This document shows positions 1 to 4,751 of a stretch of DNA of 5,081 nucleotides, in pieces. The DNA is taken from positions 1 to 5,081 of the forward strand of contig URTG01000133.1 in NCBI GenBank assembly GCA_900550705.1, in the 5' to 3' direction. Source of the DNA: an uncultured Eubacteriales bacterium (lineage in GTDB: Bacteria > Bacillota > Clostridia > Oscillospirales > Oscillospiraceae). The position numbers were made by a program, and so were the translations under genes. Each line of letters starts with the position of its first letter. Position 1 is the stretch's first letter. The notes under the pieces are model-generated. The model was not told the DNA's origin, did not search any database, and saw nothing but the letters and a program-made list of their open reading frames with translations.

Positions 1-23
1 AGGGAACCCTGACGGTTCCCTTT
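1..23 (+). terminator. Hairpin, likely terminator of an upstream gene outside the window
   Basis: A perfect 8-bp stem (AGGGAACC at 1-8 and GGTTCCCT at 14-21) encloses a 5-nt loop, followed by only a short T run (21-23). The window starts at the first base of the stem, so it may be longer than seen. The weak plus-strand T tract leaves orientation open: it could instead terminate a minus-strand gene whose T tract lies left of the window. Confidence 0.45.
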
Positions 24-31
24 CCAACTAT

Positions 32-67
32 CCTTCCCTCCGAATCCTTTGGCGGGAAGGACTTTTT
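32..67 (+). terminator. Intrinsic terminator upstream of ireB
   Basis: The arms CCTTCCC (32-38) and GGGAAGG (54-60) form a 7-bp stem. After one mismatch, CC (40-41) and GG (51-52) can add two more pairs around a 9-nt loop. A T5 run (63-67) follows two bases after the stem. On the minus strand no T tract follows, so it acts rightward, probably as a second stop for the gene entering from the left. Confidence 0.65.
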
Positions 68-113
68 CGACAGCCTGAATTATTTCATTTGTATTAAATT
101 TCCAAGCCAACTC

Positions 114-142
114 TTTACATAAGACGAGATATGGAGTAAACT
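114..142 (+). promoter_or_regulatory. Sigma-A type promoter of ireB
   Basis: TTTACA (114-119) and TAAACT (137-142) are separated by exactly 17 bp and match 5 of 6 and 4 of 6 positions of the vegetative consensus. The surroundings are AT-rich. Transcription would begin near 149-150, giving a leader of about 33 nt with a strong Shine-Dalgarno sequence. The promoter lies after the terminators, so ireB appears to be transcribed independently of the upstream gene. Confidence 0.6.
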
Positions 143-182
143 AAGCAAAAACGCAGTGACAAGTACAGGAGGTGCGTTCCCC

Positions 183-434
183 ATGGAAGATTTAGATTTC
201 ACCCGTAAATTCAGCCTGGGTGACCAGCGCGATTTAGAGATCAAGACGATTCTGTCCACCGTCTATCAGGCGTTACAGGAGAAGGGGTACAATCCCATCA
301 ACCAGATCGTGGGGTATATCCTGTCGGAGGACCCCACCTATATCACCAACCACAACAACGCCCGGGCGCTGATCCGGCGGATCGACCGGGACGAGCTGCT
401 GCAAACCCTGGTCAAGTATTACCTGAACCACTGA
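183..434 (+). CDS. ireB: IreB family regulatory phosphoprotein (UPF0297)
   Basis: The 83-residue protein matches the IreB/YrzL family (UPF0297, formerly DUF965) along its whole length. The hallmark block KGYNPINQIVGYILSEDPTY (residues 34-53) is followed by NARALIRRIDRDELL (59-73) and a KYYL end. In Enterococcus faecalis, IreB is a small cytoplasmic dimer phosphorylated on N-terminal threonines by the PASTA kinase IreK, and it negatively affects cephalosporin resistance. Here Thr7 is the only threonine in the corresponding N-terminal segment (DFTRKF) and is the likely phosphosite by inference. The ATG at 183 is chosen because AGGAGGT (167-173) lies 9 nt upstream and the family normally starts near here; an in-frame GTG at 156 would put that Shine-Dalgarno inside the gene. 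In many Firmicutes ireB sits between alaS and ruvX. Here it is followed by unrelated genes and a terminator, so it looks monocistronic. No kinase or phosphatase gene is in the window. Confidence 0.95.
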   Translation: MEDLDFTRKFSLGDQRDLEIKTILSTVYQALQEKGYNPINQIVGYILSEDPTYITNHNNARALIRRIDRDELLQTLVKYYLNH

Positions 435-450
435 GTTCAGACAACGTGAT

Positions 451-486
451 GGTCCGGTCTGTCCCAATGCAGACCGGGCCGTTTTT
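451..486 (+). terminator. Intrinsic terminator of ireB
   Basis: The arms GGTCCGGTCTG (451-461) and CAGACCGGGCC (470-480) form an 11-bp stem with one G-U pair around an 8-nt loop, followed by G and T5 (482-486). It begins 16 nt after the ireB stop. The Shine-Dalgarno of the next gene (AGGAGG, 490-495) starts 3 nt after the T run, so terminator and translation start are packed together without overlap. No separate promoter for the next gene is visible, so partial readthrough is probably how it is expressed. Confidence 0.85.
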
Positions 487-499
487 ATGAGGAGGGCCT

Positions 500-943
500 A
501 TGAACATTTTAGTCAGTCACTGCCTGCTGGGGGAGGCCTGCCGCTACGACGGCGGGGGCTGTCTGGACCGGCAGATTTTGGAGCTGCACCGGGCGGGACA
601 TCAGATCATCCCCGTCTGCCCCGAGGTGCTGGGCGGGCTGGACATCCCCCGGGCCCCGGCGGAGCGCCAGCCCGACGGCCGGGTGGTGAACCGGGACGGA
701 GAGGACGTCACCGCCGCCTACGAGGCCGGGGCGAAGGCGGCCCTGGACATCGCCCGCAGCTGCGGCTGTACCGCCGCCATTCTGAAGTCCCGGTCCCCCT
801 CCTGCGGCAGCGGAGAGATCTACGACGGCTCCTTCACCGGCACCCGGGTGTCCGGCTGGGGCGTGGCCGCCGCCCTCCTCCGGGACGCGGGGCTGGAGGT
901 ATATAACGAGGAGACGCTTCCGGCTTCTCTATTCGGAGAATAA
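500..943 (+). CDS. DUF523 / TudS-like iron-sulfur protein
   Basis: The 147-residue protein is typical of DUF523 in length and motifs. It opens with MNILVSHCLLGEACRYDGGG and has VCPEVLGG at 39-46 and SRSPSCGSG at 97-105. Three cysteines in these motifs (Cys8, Cys40, Cys102) are the positions that, in the characterised DUF523 member TudS (a 2-thiouracil desulfidase), bind a [4Fe-4S] cluster that takes sulfur from thiolated bases. A cluster-dependent desulfidase or related sulfur-transfer role in the cytoplasm is therefore plausible, but the substrate cannot be read from sequence. Extra cysteines occur at 14, 21, 88 and 90. The ATG at 500 is supported by AGGAGG (490-495), a rather short 4 nt upstream, and by the conserved N terminus. 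No signal peptide or membrane segment is seen. It lies between ireB and sigG with a terminator-like hairpin on each side; no functional link to either is known to me. Confidence 0.9.
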   Translation: MNILVSHCLLGEACRYDGGGCLDRQILELHRAGHQIIPVCPEVLGGLDIPRAPAERQPDGRVVNRDGEDVTAAYEAGAKAALDIARSCGCTAAILKSRSPSCGSGEIYDGSFTGTRVSGWGVAAALLRDAGLEVYNEETLPASLFGE

Positions 944-951
944 TTTCGAAT

Positions 952-1008
952 AAAAGCCTCCCGCCGGGAGATACTGAACATACAGTATTTCTCGACGGGA
1001 GGCTTTTT
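952..1008 (+). terminator. Terminator-like hairpin after the DUF523 gene that also buries the sigG ribosome-binding site
   Basis: The outer stem pairs AAAAGCCTCCCG (952-963) with CGGGAGGCTTTT (996-1007), 12 perfect base pairs. After an internal loop, GAG (968-970) pairs with CTC (991-993). Past a 2-nt bulge, ATACTG (971-976) pairs with CAGTAT (983-988) around a 6-nt loop. The T5 run (1004-1008) makes it a good intrinsic terminator for the DUF523 gene, which stops at 943. The sigG start codon follows two bases after the T run, so the same hairpin is both a transcriptional barrier before sigG and a lid on its translation start. No convincing promoter is seen between 890 and 951. Confidence 0.8.
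997..1002 (+). promoter_or_regulatory. Sequestered Shine-Dalgarno sequence of sigG
   Basis: GGGAGG lies 7 nt before the ATG at 1010, a normal spacing, and is the only ribosome-binding-site candidate there. Every base of it lies in the 3' arm of the 952-1008 hairpin, so a ribosome must wait for the helix to open. The alignment of MQHKVELCGVNT with the known SigG N terminus confirms this start rather than a later one. Confidence 0.75.
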
Positions 1009-1009
1009 C

Positions 1010-1780
1010 ATGCAGCACAAGGTGGAGCTGTGCGGGGTGAACACCGCCAGGTTGAAGGTCCTGAAAAATGAGGAGACCCGGGCGCTGCTCCTCCGGGCCC
1101 AGAAGGGGGACCGACAGGCCCGGGAGGAGCTGATCGCCGGGAATCTGCGGCTGGTGCTGTCGGTGGTCCAGCGGTTTTCCAACCGGGGGGAGAACCCGGA
1201 CGACCTGTTTCAGGTGGGATGTATCGGGCTCATCAAGGCCATTGACAACTTCAACACCGACCTGGACGTGCGCTTTTCCACCTATGGTGTGCCCATGATC
1301 ATCGGGGAGATCCGCCGCTATCTCCGGGACAACAGCACCATGCGGGTGTCCCGGTCTATGCGGGACACGGCCTATAAGGTCCTTCAGGCCAAGGAGGCCT
1401 ACATGGCCCAGAAGCAGAAGGAACCCACGGTGGACGAGATCGCCGCCATTCTCGGTCTGCGGCGGGAGGAGGTGGTCTTCGCCCTGGACGCCATTCTGGA
1501 GCCGGTGTCCCTCTATGAGCCGGTGTACTCCGACGGCGGGGACGCGGTGTGCGTCATGGACCAGGTCCGGGACAACAAGAACACCGATGAGATGTGGCTG
1601 GAGCGCATTGCGTTAAAAGAGGCGGTGTCCCGCCTGGGGGAGCGGGAGCAGAAGATCCTGGCCATGCGCTTCTTCCAGGGCAAGACCCAGATGGAGGTCT
1701 CCGCCGAGATCGGCATCTCCCAGGCCCAGGTCTCCCGCTTAGAGAAAAACGCCCTGCGGCAGATTCGGCAGGAATTATAA
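1010..1780 (+). CDS. sigG: RNA polymerase sporulation sigma factor SigG
   Basis: The 256-residue protein has the SigG-specific N-terminal signature KVELCGVNTARLKVLKNEE (4-22), close to Bacillus subtilis KVEICGVDT. Sigma-70 region 2 (about 41-110) includes the core-binding DDLFQVGCIGLIKAIDNF (64-81) and the -10-recognising TYGVPMIIGEIRRYLRD (91-107). Region 3 covers about 118-170, and region 4 about 205-253 with the helix-turn-helix GKTQMEVSAEIGISQAQVSR (224-243). SigG directs late gene expression in the forespore after engulfment, including small acid-soluble proteins and germination genes. Length is normal and no residues seem lost. The ATG at 1010 fits both the family N terminus and the 997-1002 Shine-Dalgarno. 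In many spore formers sigG follows spoIIGA-sigE; here it follows a DUF523 gene, so that cluster is split or elsewhere. Regulation is probably partly translational because the ribosome-binding site is paired. A SigF-type promoter was looked for upstream and not found. Confidence 0.97.
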   Translation: MQHKVELCGVNTARLKVLKNEETRALLLRAQKGDRQAREELIAGNLRLVLSVVQRFSNRGENPDDLFQVGCIGLIKAIDNFNTDLDVRFSTYGVPMIIGEIRRYLRDNSTMRVSRSMRDTAYKVLQAKEAYMAQKQKEPTVDEIAAILGLRREEVVFALDAILEPVSLYEPVYSDGGDAVCVMDQVRDNKNTDEMWLERIALKEAVSRLGEREQKILAMRFFQGKTQMEVSAEIGISQAQVSRLEKNALRQIRQEL

Positions 1781-1797
1781 TGTGACATTGCGTGTGT

Positions 1798-1826
1798 GCT
1801 CCGCCAGTTGGCGGGGCGATTTTTTT
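1798..1826 (+). terminator. Intrinsic terminator of sigG
   Basis: GCTCCGCC (1798-1805) and GGCGGGGC (1810-1817) form an 8-bp stem with one G-U pair and a 4-nt loop, followed by GA and T7 (1820-1826). It starts 17 nt after the sigG stop and ends 4 nt before the stop of the convergent ZIP gene. Read on the minus strand, no T run follows the hairpin, so it should not be an efficient intrinsic terminator for the ZIP transcript. Confidence 0.85.
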
Positions 1827-1830
1827 GCGC

Positions 1831-2622
1831 TCAGCCCAGGGCCACGTCTAAGATCATCATCAGCAGAAAGCCGCCCATGACGCCCAGGGTGCCCCCGTGG
1901 CCGCCCTCGGTGCGATTGGCCTCCGGGATCAGCTCCTCCACCACCACATAGAGCATGGACCCGGCGGCGAAGGACAGCAGCCAGGGCAGCAGCTGCCGCA
2001 CCGAGCCCGCCGCCAGTACGGTGAGCAGACCGAACACCGGCTCCACCAGCCCGGACAGGGCACCCAGCGCGAAGGCCCGGCTGCGGGACAGTCCCTCGTG
2101 GTGCAGGGGCAGGGCGATGGCCGCCCCTTCCGGAAAGTTCTGGATGCCGATGCCCAGAGCCAGAGCGGTGGCGGCGGTGAACAGCACCGGGTCCTCCCCC
2201 TGGGCGGCCAGCGCGAAGGAGACACCCACCGCCATGCCCTCGGGGATGTTGTGCAGCGTGACCGCCAGGACCAGCAGCGCGGTGCGCCGCCGGGCGTCAT
2301 CCCCCCGGGCCAGATGGACGGTGTCCGGGGAGAGGTGGGGGAGCAGTGTGTCCATGGCCAGCAGAAAGGCGATGCCCAGGACGGAGCCGCAGGCGGCAGG
2401 GACCCAGCTGGGGAAGCCCAGGGCCTCCGCCTGGTCGATGGCGGGGATGAGCAGGGACCATACACTGGCCGCGATCATCACTCCGGCGGCAAAGCCCAGC
2501 ATGATCCGATGCAGGGAGAGGGAAGGGGTGCGGCGGAACAAAAAGACAGTGGCCGCGCCGAGCGTGGTGACGGCAAAGGTGAAGCCGGTGCCGGCGGCGG
2601 CCCAAAGTAAGGCGTGAAACAC
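1831..2622 (-). CDS. ZIP family divalent metal transporter (GufA/ZupT type)
   Basis: The 263-residue protein is almost wholly hydrophobic, with about eight predicted membrane segments as in bacterial ZIP carriers. The two metal-site helices are clear: HNIPEGMAVGVSFAL (124-138) and NFPEGAAIALPL (162-173). A late helix ends in VVVEELIPEA (226-235). The loop at about 97-112 has two histidines (98 in part of LPHLSPDTVHLARGDD, and 103). ZIP proteins move Zn, Fe or Mn into the cytoplasm down their gradients; the preferred metal cannot be told here. The frame stays open far upstream through dinB, but the protein begins at the GTG at 2622: hydrophobic sequence starts there, and AAAGGA lies about 10 nt before it. 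It follows dinB on the same strand after 50 nt with no terminator or promoter I can defend, so it probably belongs to the dinB transcript. It is convergent with sigG. Confidence 0.9.
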   Translation of the reverse strand: MFHALLWAAAGTGFTFAVTTLGAATVFLFRRTPSLSLHRIMLGFAAGVMIAASVWSLLIPAIDQAEALGFPSWVPAACGSVLGIAFLLAMDTLLPHLSPDTVHLARGDDARRRTALLVLAVTLHNIPEGMAVGVSFALAAQGEDPVLFTAATALALGIGIQNFPEGAAIALPLHHEGLSRSRAFALGALSGLVEPVFGLLTVLAAGSVRQLLPWLLSFAAGSMLYVVVEELIPEANRTEGGHGGTLGVMGGFLLMMILDVALG

Positions 2623-2638
2623 GGGAAGACCGTCCTTT

Positions 2639-2665
2639 CTGGAGAGAAGATCGGGGCCTCTCCAG
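2639..2665 (-). other. Hairpin in the dinB-ZIP gap
   Basis: CTGGAGAG (2639-2646) and CTCTCCAG (2658-2665) form a perfect 8-bp stem around an 11-nt loop. On the minus strand it lies 7 nt after the dinB stop and directly before the AAAGGA Shine-Dalgarno of the ZIP gene. No T run follows, so it is not an intrinsic terminator. It could stabilise or separate the two cistrons of a shared mRNA; this role is inference. Confidence 0.5.
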
Positions 2666-2672
2666 TAACAGC

Positions 2673-3923
2673 CTATGCCTGGCCGCCGGAAGGGTTCCGG
2701 CCGCCGGGGGGCGGCGCGTGGCGCGCAGAACGCTCCTCCGGGGCGGAGGCGGGGGCGATGGCCCCGGCACCGTAGCGGGCGCGGATGGCGTCCAGGGTGC
2801 CCTCCAGCTTTTCCAGGCGGCGGCGCTTCTCCTCCTGGGGGCCGGCCAGAAGGTTGAGCTGCACGCCGGTCTCCTCCTCCGGGATGAGCTGAATGGCGGT
2901 GATGGTCAGGGCGCGGACGGGGGCGGTCATGCTCCAGCAGTCCTCCGCCAGGGCCATGGCGGCCTGGGCAAGCTCCCGGGACAGGTTGGTGGGCGGGTCC
3001 ACCGGGCGCTGGCGGCTGAGATCGTGAAAGGCGGGGTCCCGGATGGACAGGGCCACCCCCTGACACTTCATCCCGCAGCCCCGCAGCCGGGCGGCCACCT
3101 GGTCGGCCAGACGGACGATCCCGGCCCGCAGGGCCTCCCGCCCCACCAGGTCGTGGGAGAAGGTGCGGCCGTTGCCCACCGACTTGGGGGCCTCGTGCTG
3201 CCGGGCGGGGGAGACGGGGGCGCGGTCCTCGCCGTTGGCGAAGTCGTGGAGCAGGACCCCGTTTTTGCCCAGCAGGGTGAACAGCGCGTCCCGGTCGAAG
3301 GCCGCAAGATCGCCGATGGTGCGGATGCCGAACCGGCGGAAGGCCCCATTGGCCGCCCGGCCCACATACAACAGGTCGGAGACGGGCAGGGGCCACACGA
3401 TCTGCCGGAAATTTTCCCGGGTGATGACGGTGGTGGCATCGGGCTTTTTATAGTCGCTGCCCAGCTTGGCAAAGACCTTGTTGAAGGACACACCCACCGA
3501 GATGGTCAGCCCCAGATCCCGGCGGACGCGGGCCCGCAGGGCATCGGCCAGGGCCTTGGGGTCGCCGCCGAACAGATGCAGGGTGCCGGTGACGTCCAGC
3601 CAGCTCTCGTCAATGCCGAAGGGCTCTACCAGGTCGGTATACGCCTGATAAATGCCGTTGATCTGCTGCGACAGCGCCCGGTAGCGGGCGTGATGGGCGG
3701 GGAGGAGCACCAGGTCGGGGCACTTCCGCCGGGCCTGCCAGATGGTCTCCGCTGTCTGCACGCCGAAGCGCTTGGCGGGCTCGTTTTTCGCCAGAATGAT
3801 CCCGTGGCGGCTCTCCGGGTCGCCGCAGACGGCCACCGGCAGATGCCGCAGCTCCGGATGGGTGAGCAGCTCCACGGAGGCATAGAAGCTATTCAGATCG
3901 CAGTGAAAAATGACCCGCTCCAT
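2673..3923 (-). CDS. dinB: DNA polymerase IV (Y-family translesion polymerase)
   Basis: The 416-residue protein is a full-length Y-family polymerase. The palm opens with FHCDLNSFYASVE (6-18), giving metal ligand Asp9 and the likely steric-gate residue Tyr14. The second catalytic pair is Asp105-Glu106 in EPFGIDESWLDVTG (100-113). SVGVSFNKVFAKLGSDYKKP (142-161) is the usual palm block. DLLYVGRAANGAFRRFGIRTIGDL (183-206) is the thumb, though its helix-hairpin-helix is divergent. The little finger runs to about 350, followed by a beta-clamp-binding motif QLNLL (355-359). The last 28 residues, rich in Pro, Gly and Ala, look disordered. The enzyme extends primers past damaged bases with low fidelity. 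The ATG at 3923 is chosen because the family starts at MERVIFH and a G-rich Shine-Dalgarno (3931-3936) lies 7 nt upstream; a 17-residue upstream extension would run over the promoter. A LexA box and promoter directly precede it, indicating SOS induction, and a ZIP gene follows. Confidence 0.95.
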   Translation of the reverse strand: MERVIFHCDLNSFYASVELLTHPELRHLPVAVCGDPESRHGIILAKNEPAKRFGVQTAETIWQARRKCPDLVLLPAHHARYRALSQQINGIYQAYTDLVEPFGIDESWLDVTGTLHLFGGDPKALADALRARVRRDLGLTISVGVSFNKVFAKLGSDYKKPDATTVITRENFRQIVWPLPVSDLLYVGRAANGAFRRFGIRTIGDLAAFDRDALFTLLGKNGVLLHDFANGEDRAPVSPARQHEAPKSVGNGRTFSHDLVGREALRAGIVRLADQVAARLRGCGMKCQGVALSIRDPAFHDLSRQRPVDPPTNLSRELAQAAMALAEDCWSMTAPVRALTITAIQLIPEEETGVQLNLLAGPQEEKRRRLEKLEGTLDAIRARYGAGAIAPASAPEERSARHAPPPGGRNPSGGQA

Positions 3924-3965
3924 AAAAAATCCCCCCTTTGCGTCTATCATAACACAAAGGGGGGA
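3924..3965 (-). terminator. ribU terminator overlapping the dinB promoter and ribosome-binding site
   Basis: Read on the minus strand, a 14-bp stem (3965-3952 with 3943-3930, one G-U pair) encloses an 8-nt loop and is followed by T6 (3929-3924); the dinB ATG is the next codon. The core is the perfect 10-bp inverted repeat CCCCCCTTTG / CAAAGGGGGG. It starts about 19 nt after the ribU stop and should end that transcript. The 3' arm contains the GGGGGGA that serves as dinB ribosome-binding site, and the loop TATGATAG contains the dinB -10 box. Confidence 0.85.
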
Positions 3966-3974
3966 GGCGGTCAA
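3946..3974 (-). promoter_or_regulatory. Sigma-A type promoter of dinB
   Basis: On the minus strand TTGACC (3974-3969) and TATGAT (3951-3946) are 17 bp apart, each matching 5 of 6 consensus positions. TG one base before the -10 makes it an extended -10 promoter. Transcription should begin near 3939-3938, a pair of A residues, giving a leader of about 16 nt that starts after the 5' arm of the overlapping terminator and so leaves the Shine-Dalgarno free. Confidence 0.8.
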
Positions 3975-3985
3975 ACGTATGTTTC
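3972..3985 (-). promoter_or_regulatory. LexA (SOS) box controlling dinB
   Basis: CAAACGTATGTTTC, read on the plus strand, matches the Gram-positive LexA/DinR consensus CGAACRNRYGTTYC at 13 of 14 positions, the exception being A for G at position 2. It overlaps the first three bases of the dinB -35 hexamer and the first two bases (forward-strand order) of the ribU stop codon. LexA bound here would block RNA polymerase, making dinB DNA-damage inducible. The match is direct; LexA binding is inferred. Confidence 0.75.
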
Positions 3986-4673
3986 AGATCACACCGGCCA
4001 GGACCAGGGCGAAGACCACAAAGGTGGCCAGCAGGGCCAGTGAGAACAGCAGGAAGCCGGCGTTGAAGGTCTTCTCCTGGCGGGACTGGGAGGGAGGCAC
4101 CAGGCCGGCGCTCCGCAGGGCGGAGACCACGGGCTTATAGAGCAGCAGGGTGGCGGCCATGTTCATGCCGCCCTTGGCCAGGTTGAAGGGGAGGAACACC
4201 GTGGGCAGCATGGCGGCCACCACGTCCCGGGGGACACCCTGGTACAGGGGGGTGATGAGATAGTTCCACAGCAGCATCACGGCGGTGAGACAGACCACGC
4301 CCACCGTCAGGCCGAGCACCGCGCCGGACTTGGTGTGATGCTTCTTATAAATGTAAGAGGCGGTGCAGCAGAAGGAGCTGGTGGCCAGAATATTCATGAT
4401 GAGGCCGATGGGACCGGTGGTGCTGATGAAGATCAGCTCCAGAAAGGACACCAGAATGGAGATGATGGCCGCAGCCAGAGGACCGAAGGTGAAGCCGCCG
4501 ATGCAGATGACCACGTCCTTGAAGTCGAAGTCCAGAAAGCCGTTGACGCTGGGCATGAGCTTGGACAGCAGCATGACCAGGTAGGCGATGCCGGTGAGCA
4601 TGGCGATGCTGGTGATGGTTTTGGTATTCATCCGGGGCTGGGCGGGAGTCTGGGTCATGGTGGGAGAGGACAT
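3984..4673 (-). CDS. ribU: Riboflavin ECF transporter S component RibU
   Basis: The 229-residue membrane protein resembles RibU/FmnP substrate-binding subunits of energy-coupling factor importers. It has a short polar N terminus (1-18), then about six helices, with GFLDFDFKDVVICIGGFTFG (45-64), LLWNYLITPLYQGVP (134-148) and LPFNLAKGGMNM (161-172), patterns typical of RibU. An extra hydrophobic stretch (about 204-229) may form a seventh helix at the C terminus. RibU captures riboflavin in the membrane and needs the shared ATPase/T module, which is not in this window, as expected for group II systems. The function is strongly backed by the FMN riboswitch in its leader: high FMN should turn it off. 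The ATG at 4673 has AAAGGAG (4688-4682) 8 nt upstream. The frame stays open to 4940 but that is leader RNA. Its stop overlaps the dinB LexA box. Assignment as a riboflavin rather than other vitamin carrier rests on motif plus riboswitch. Confidence 0.93.
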   Translation of the reverse strand: MSSPTMTQTPAQPRMNTKTITSIAMLTGIAYLVMLLSKLMPSVNGFLDFDFKDVVICIGGFTFGPLAAAIISILVSFLELIFISTTGPIGLIMNILATSSFCCTASYIYKKHHTKSGAVLGLTVGVVCLTAVMLLWNYLITPLYQGVPRDVVAAMLPTVFLPFNLAKGGMNMAATLLLYKPVVSALRSAGLVPPSQSRQEKTFNAGFLLFSLALLATFVVFALVLAGVI

Positions 4674-4681
4674 AAAAAACA

Positions 4682-4751
4682 CTCCTTTGAAAATTCTGAC
4701 ACACCCGAAAAGCCATTGCCCTTCAGGTGTCAAAACAATCATAAGGAGGTG
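4682..4751 (-). promoter_or_regulatory. Expression platform of the ribU riboswitch (anti-SD, hairpin, SD)
   Basis: After the aptamer, the minus strand reads CACCTCCTT (4751-4743), then a hairpin of ACACCTGAA (4730-4722) with TTCGGGTGT (4709-4701), then the ribU Shine-Dalgarno AAAGGAG (4688-4682). CTCCTT can pair with AAGGAG over 6 bp, or 8 bp with one bulge, closing the hairpin into a longer helix that hides the ribosome-binding site. Only four Ts follow the hairpin, so control of translation initiation is likelier than termination. A 10-bp palindrome GTGCGCGCAC (4749-4758) overlaps the anti-SD. The competing pairing that would free the SD is not clear to me. Confidence 0.5.

Noticed and set aside
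156..182. GTG at 156 as an earlier ireB start (9 extra residues)
   Set aside because: The strong AGGAGGT lies after it and points to the ATG at 183, which also matches the family N terminus. The predicted transcription start is only about 6 nt before 156.
890..951. SigF- or SigA-type promoter for sigG
   Set aside because: AT-rich words such as GAATAAT and GTATA occur, but none pair with a matching partner element at correct spacing, so I do not call one.
2623..3396. Upstream extension of the ZIP reading frame by 258 codons
   Set aside because: This is a shadow frame of dinB: Pro/Arg/Gly-rich, no homology to ZIP proteins, and the metal transporter sequence starts at the GTG at 2622.
2718..4043. 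441-codon open frame on the plus strand
   Set aside because: It is antisense to dinB, Gly/Gln-rich, covers two genes and the dinB promoter, and arises from high GC content. No family resemblance or ribosome-binding site was seen.
4743..4750. AAGGAGGT on the plus strand, resembling a strong ribosome-binding site
   Set aside because: No sensible plus-strand gene starts after it. It is the complement of the anti-SD in the ribU leader.
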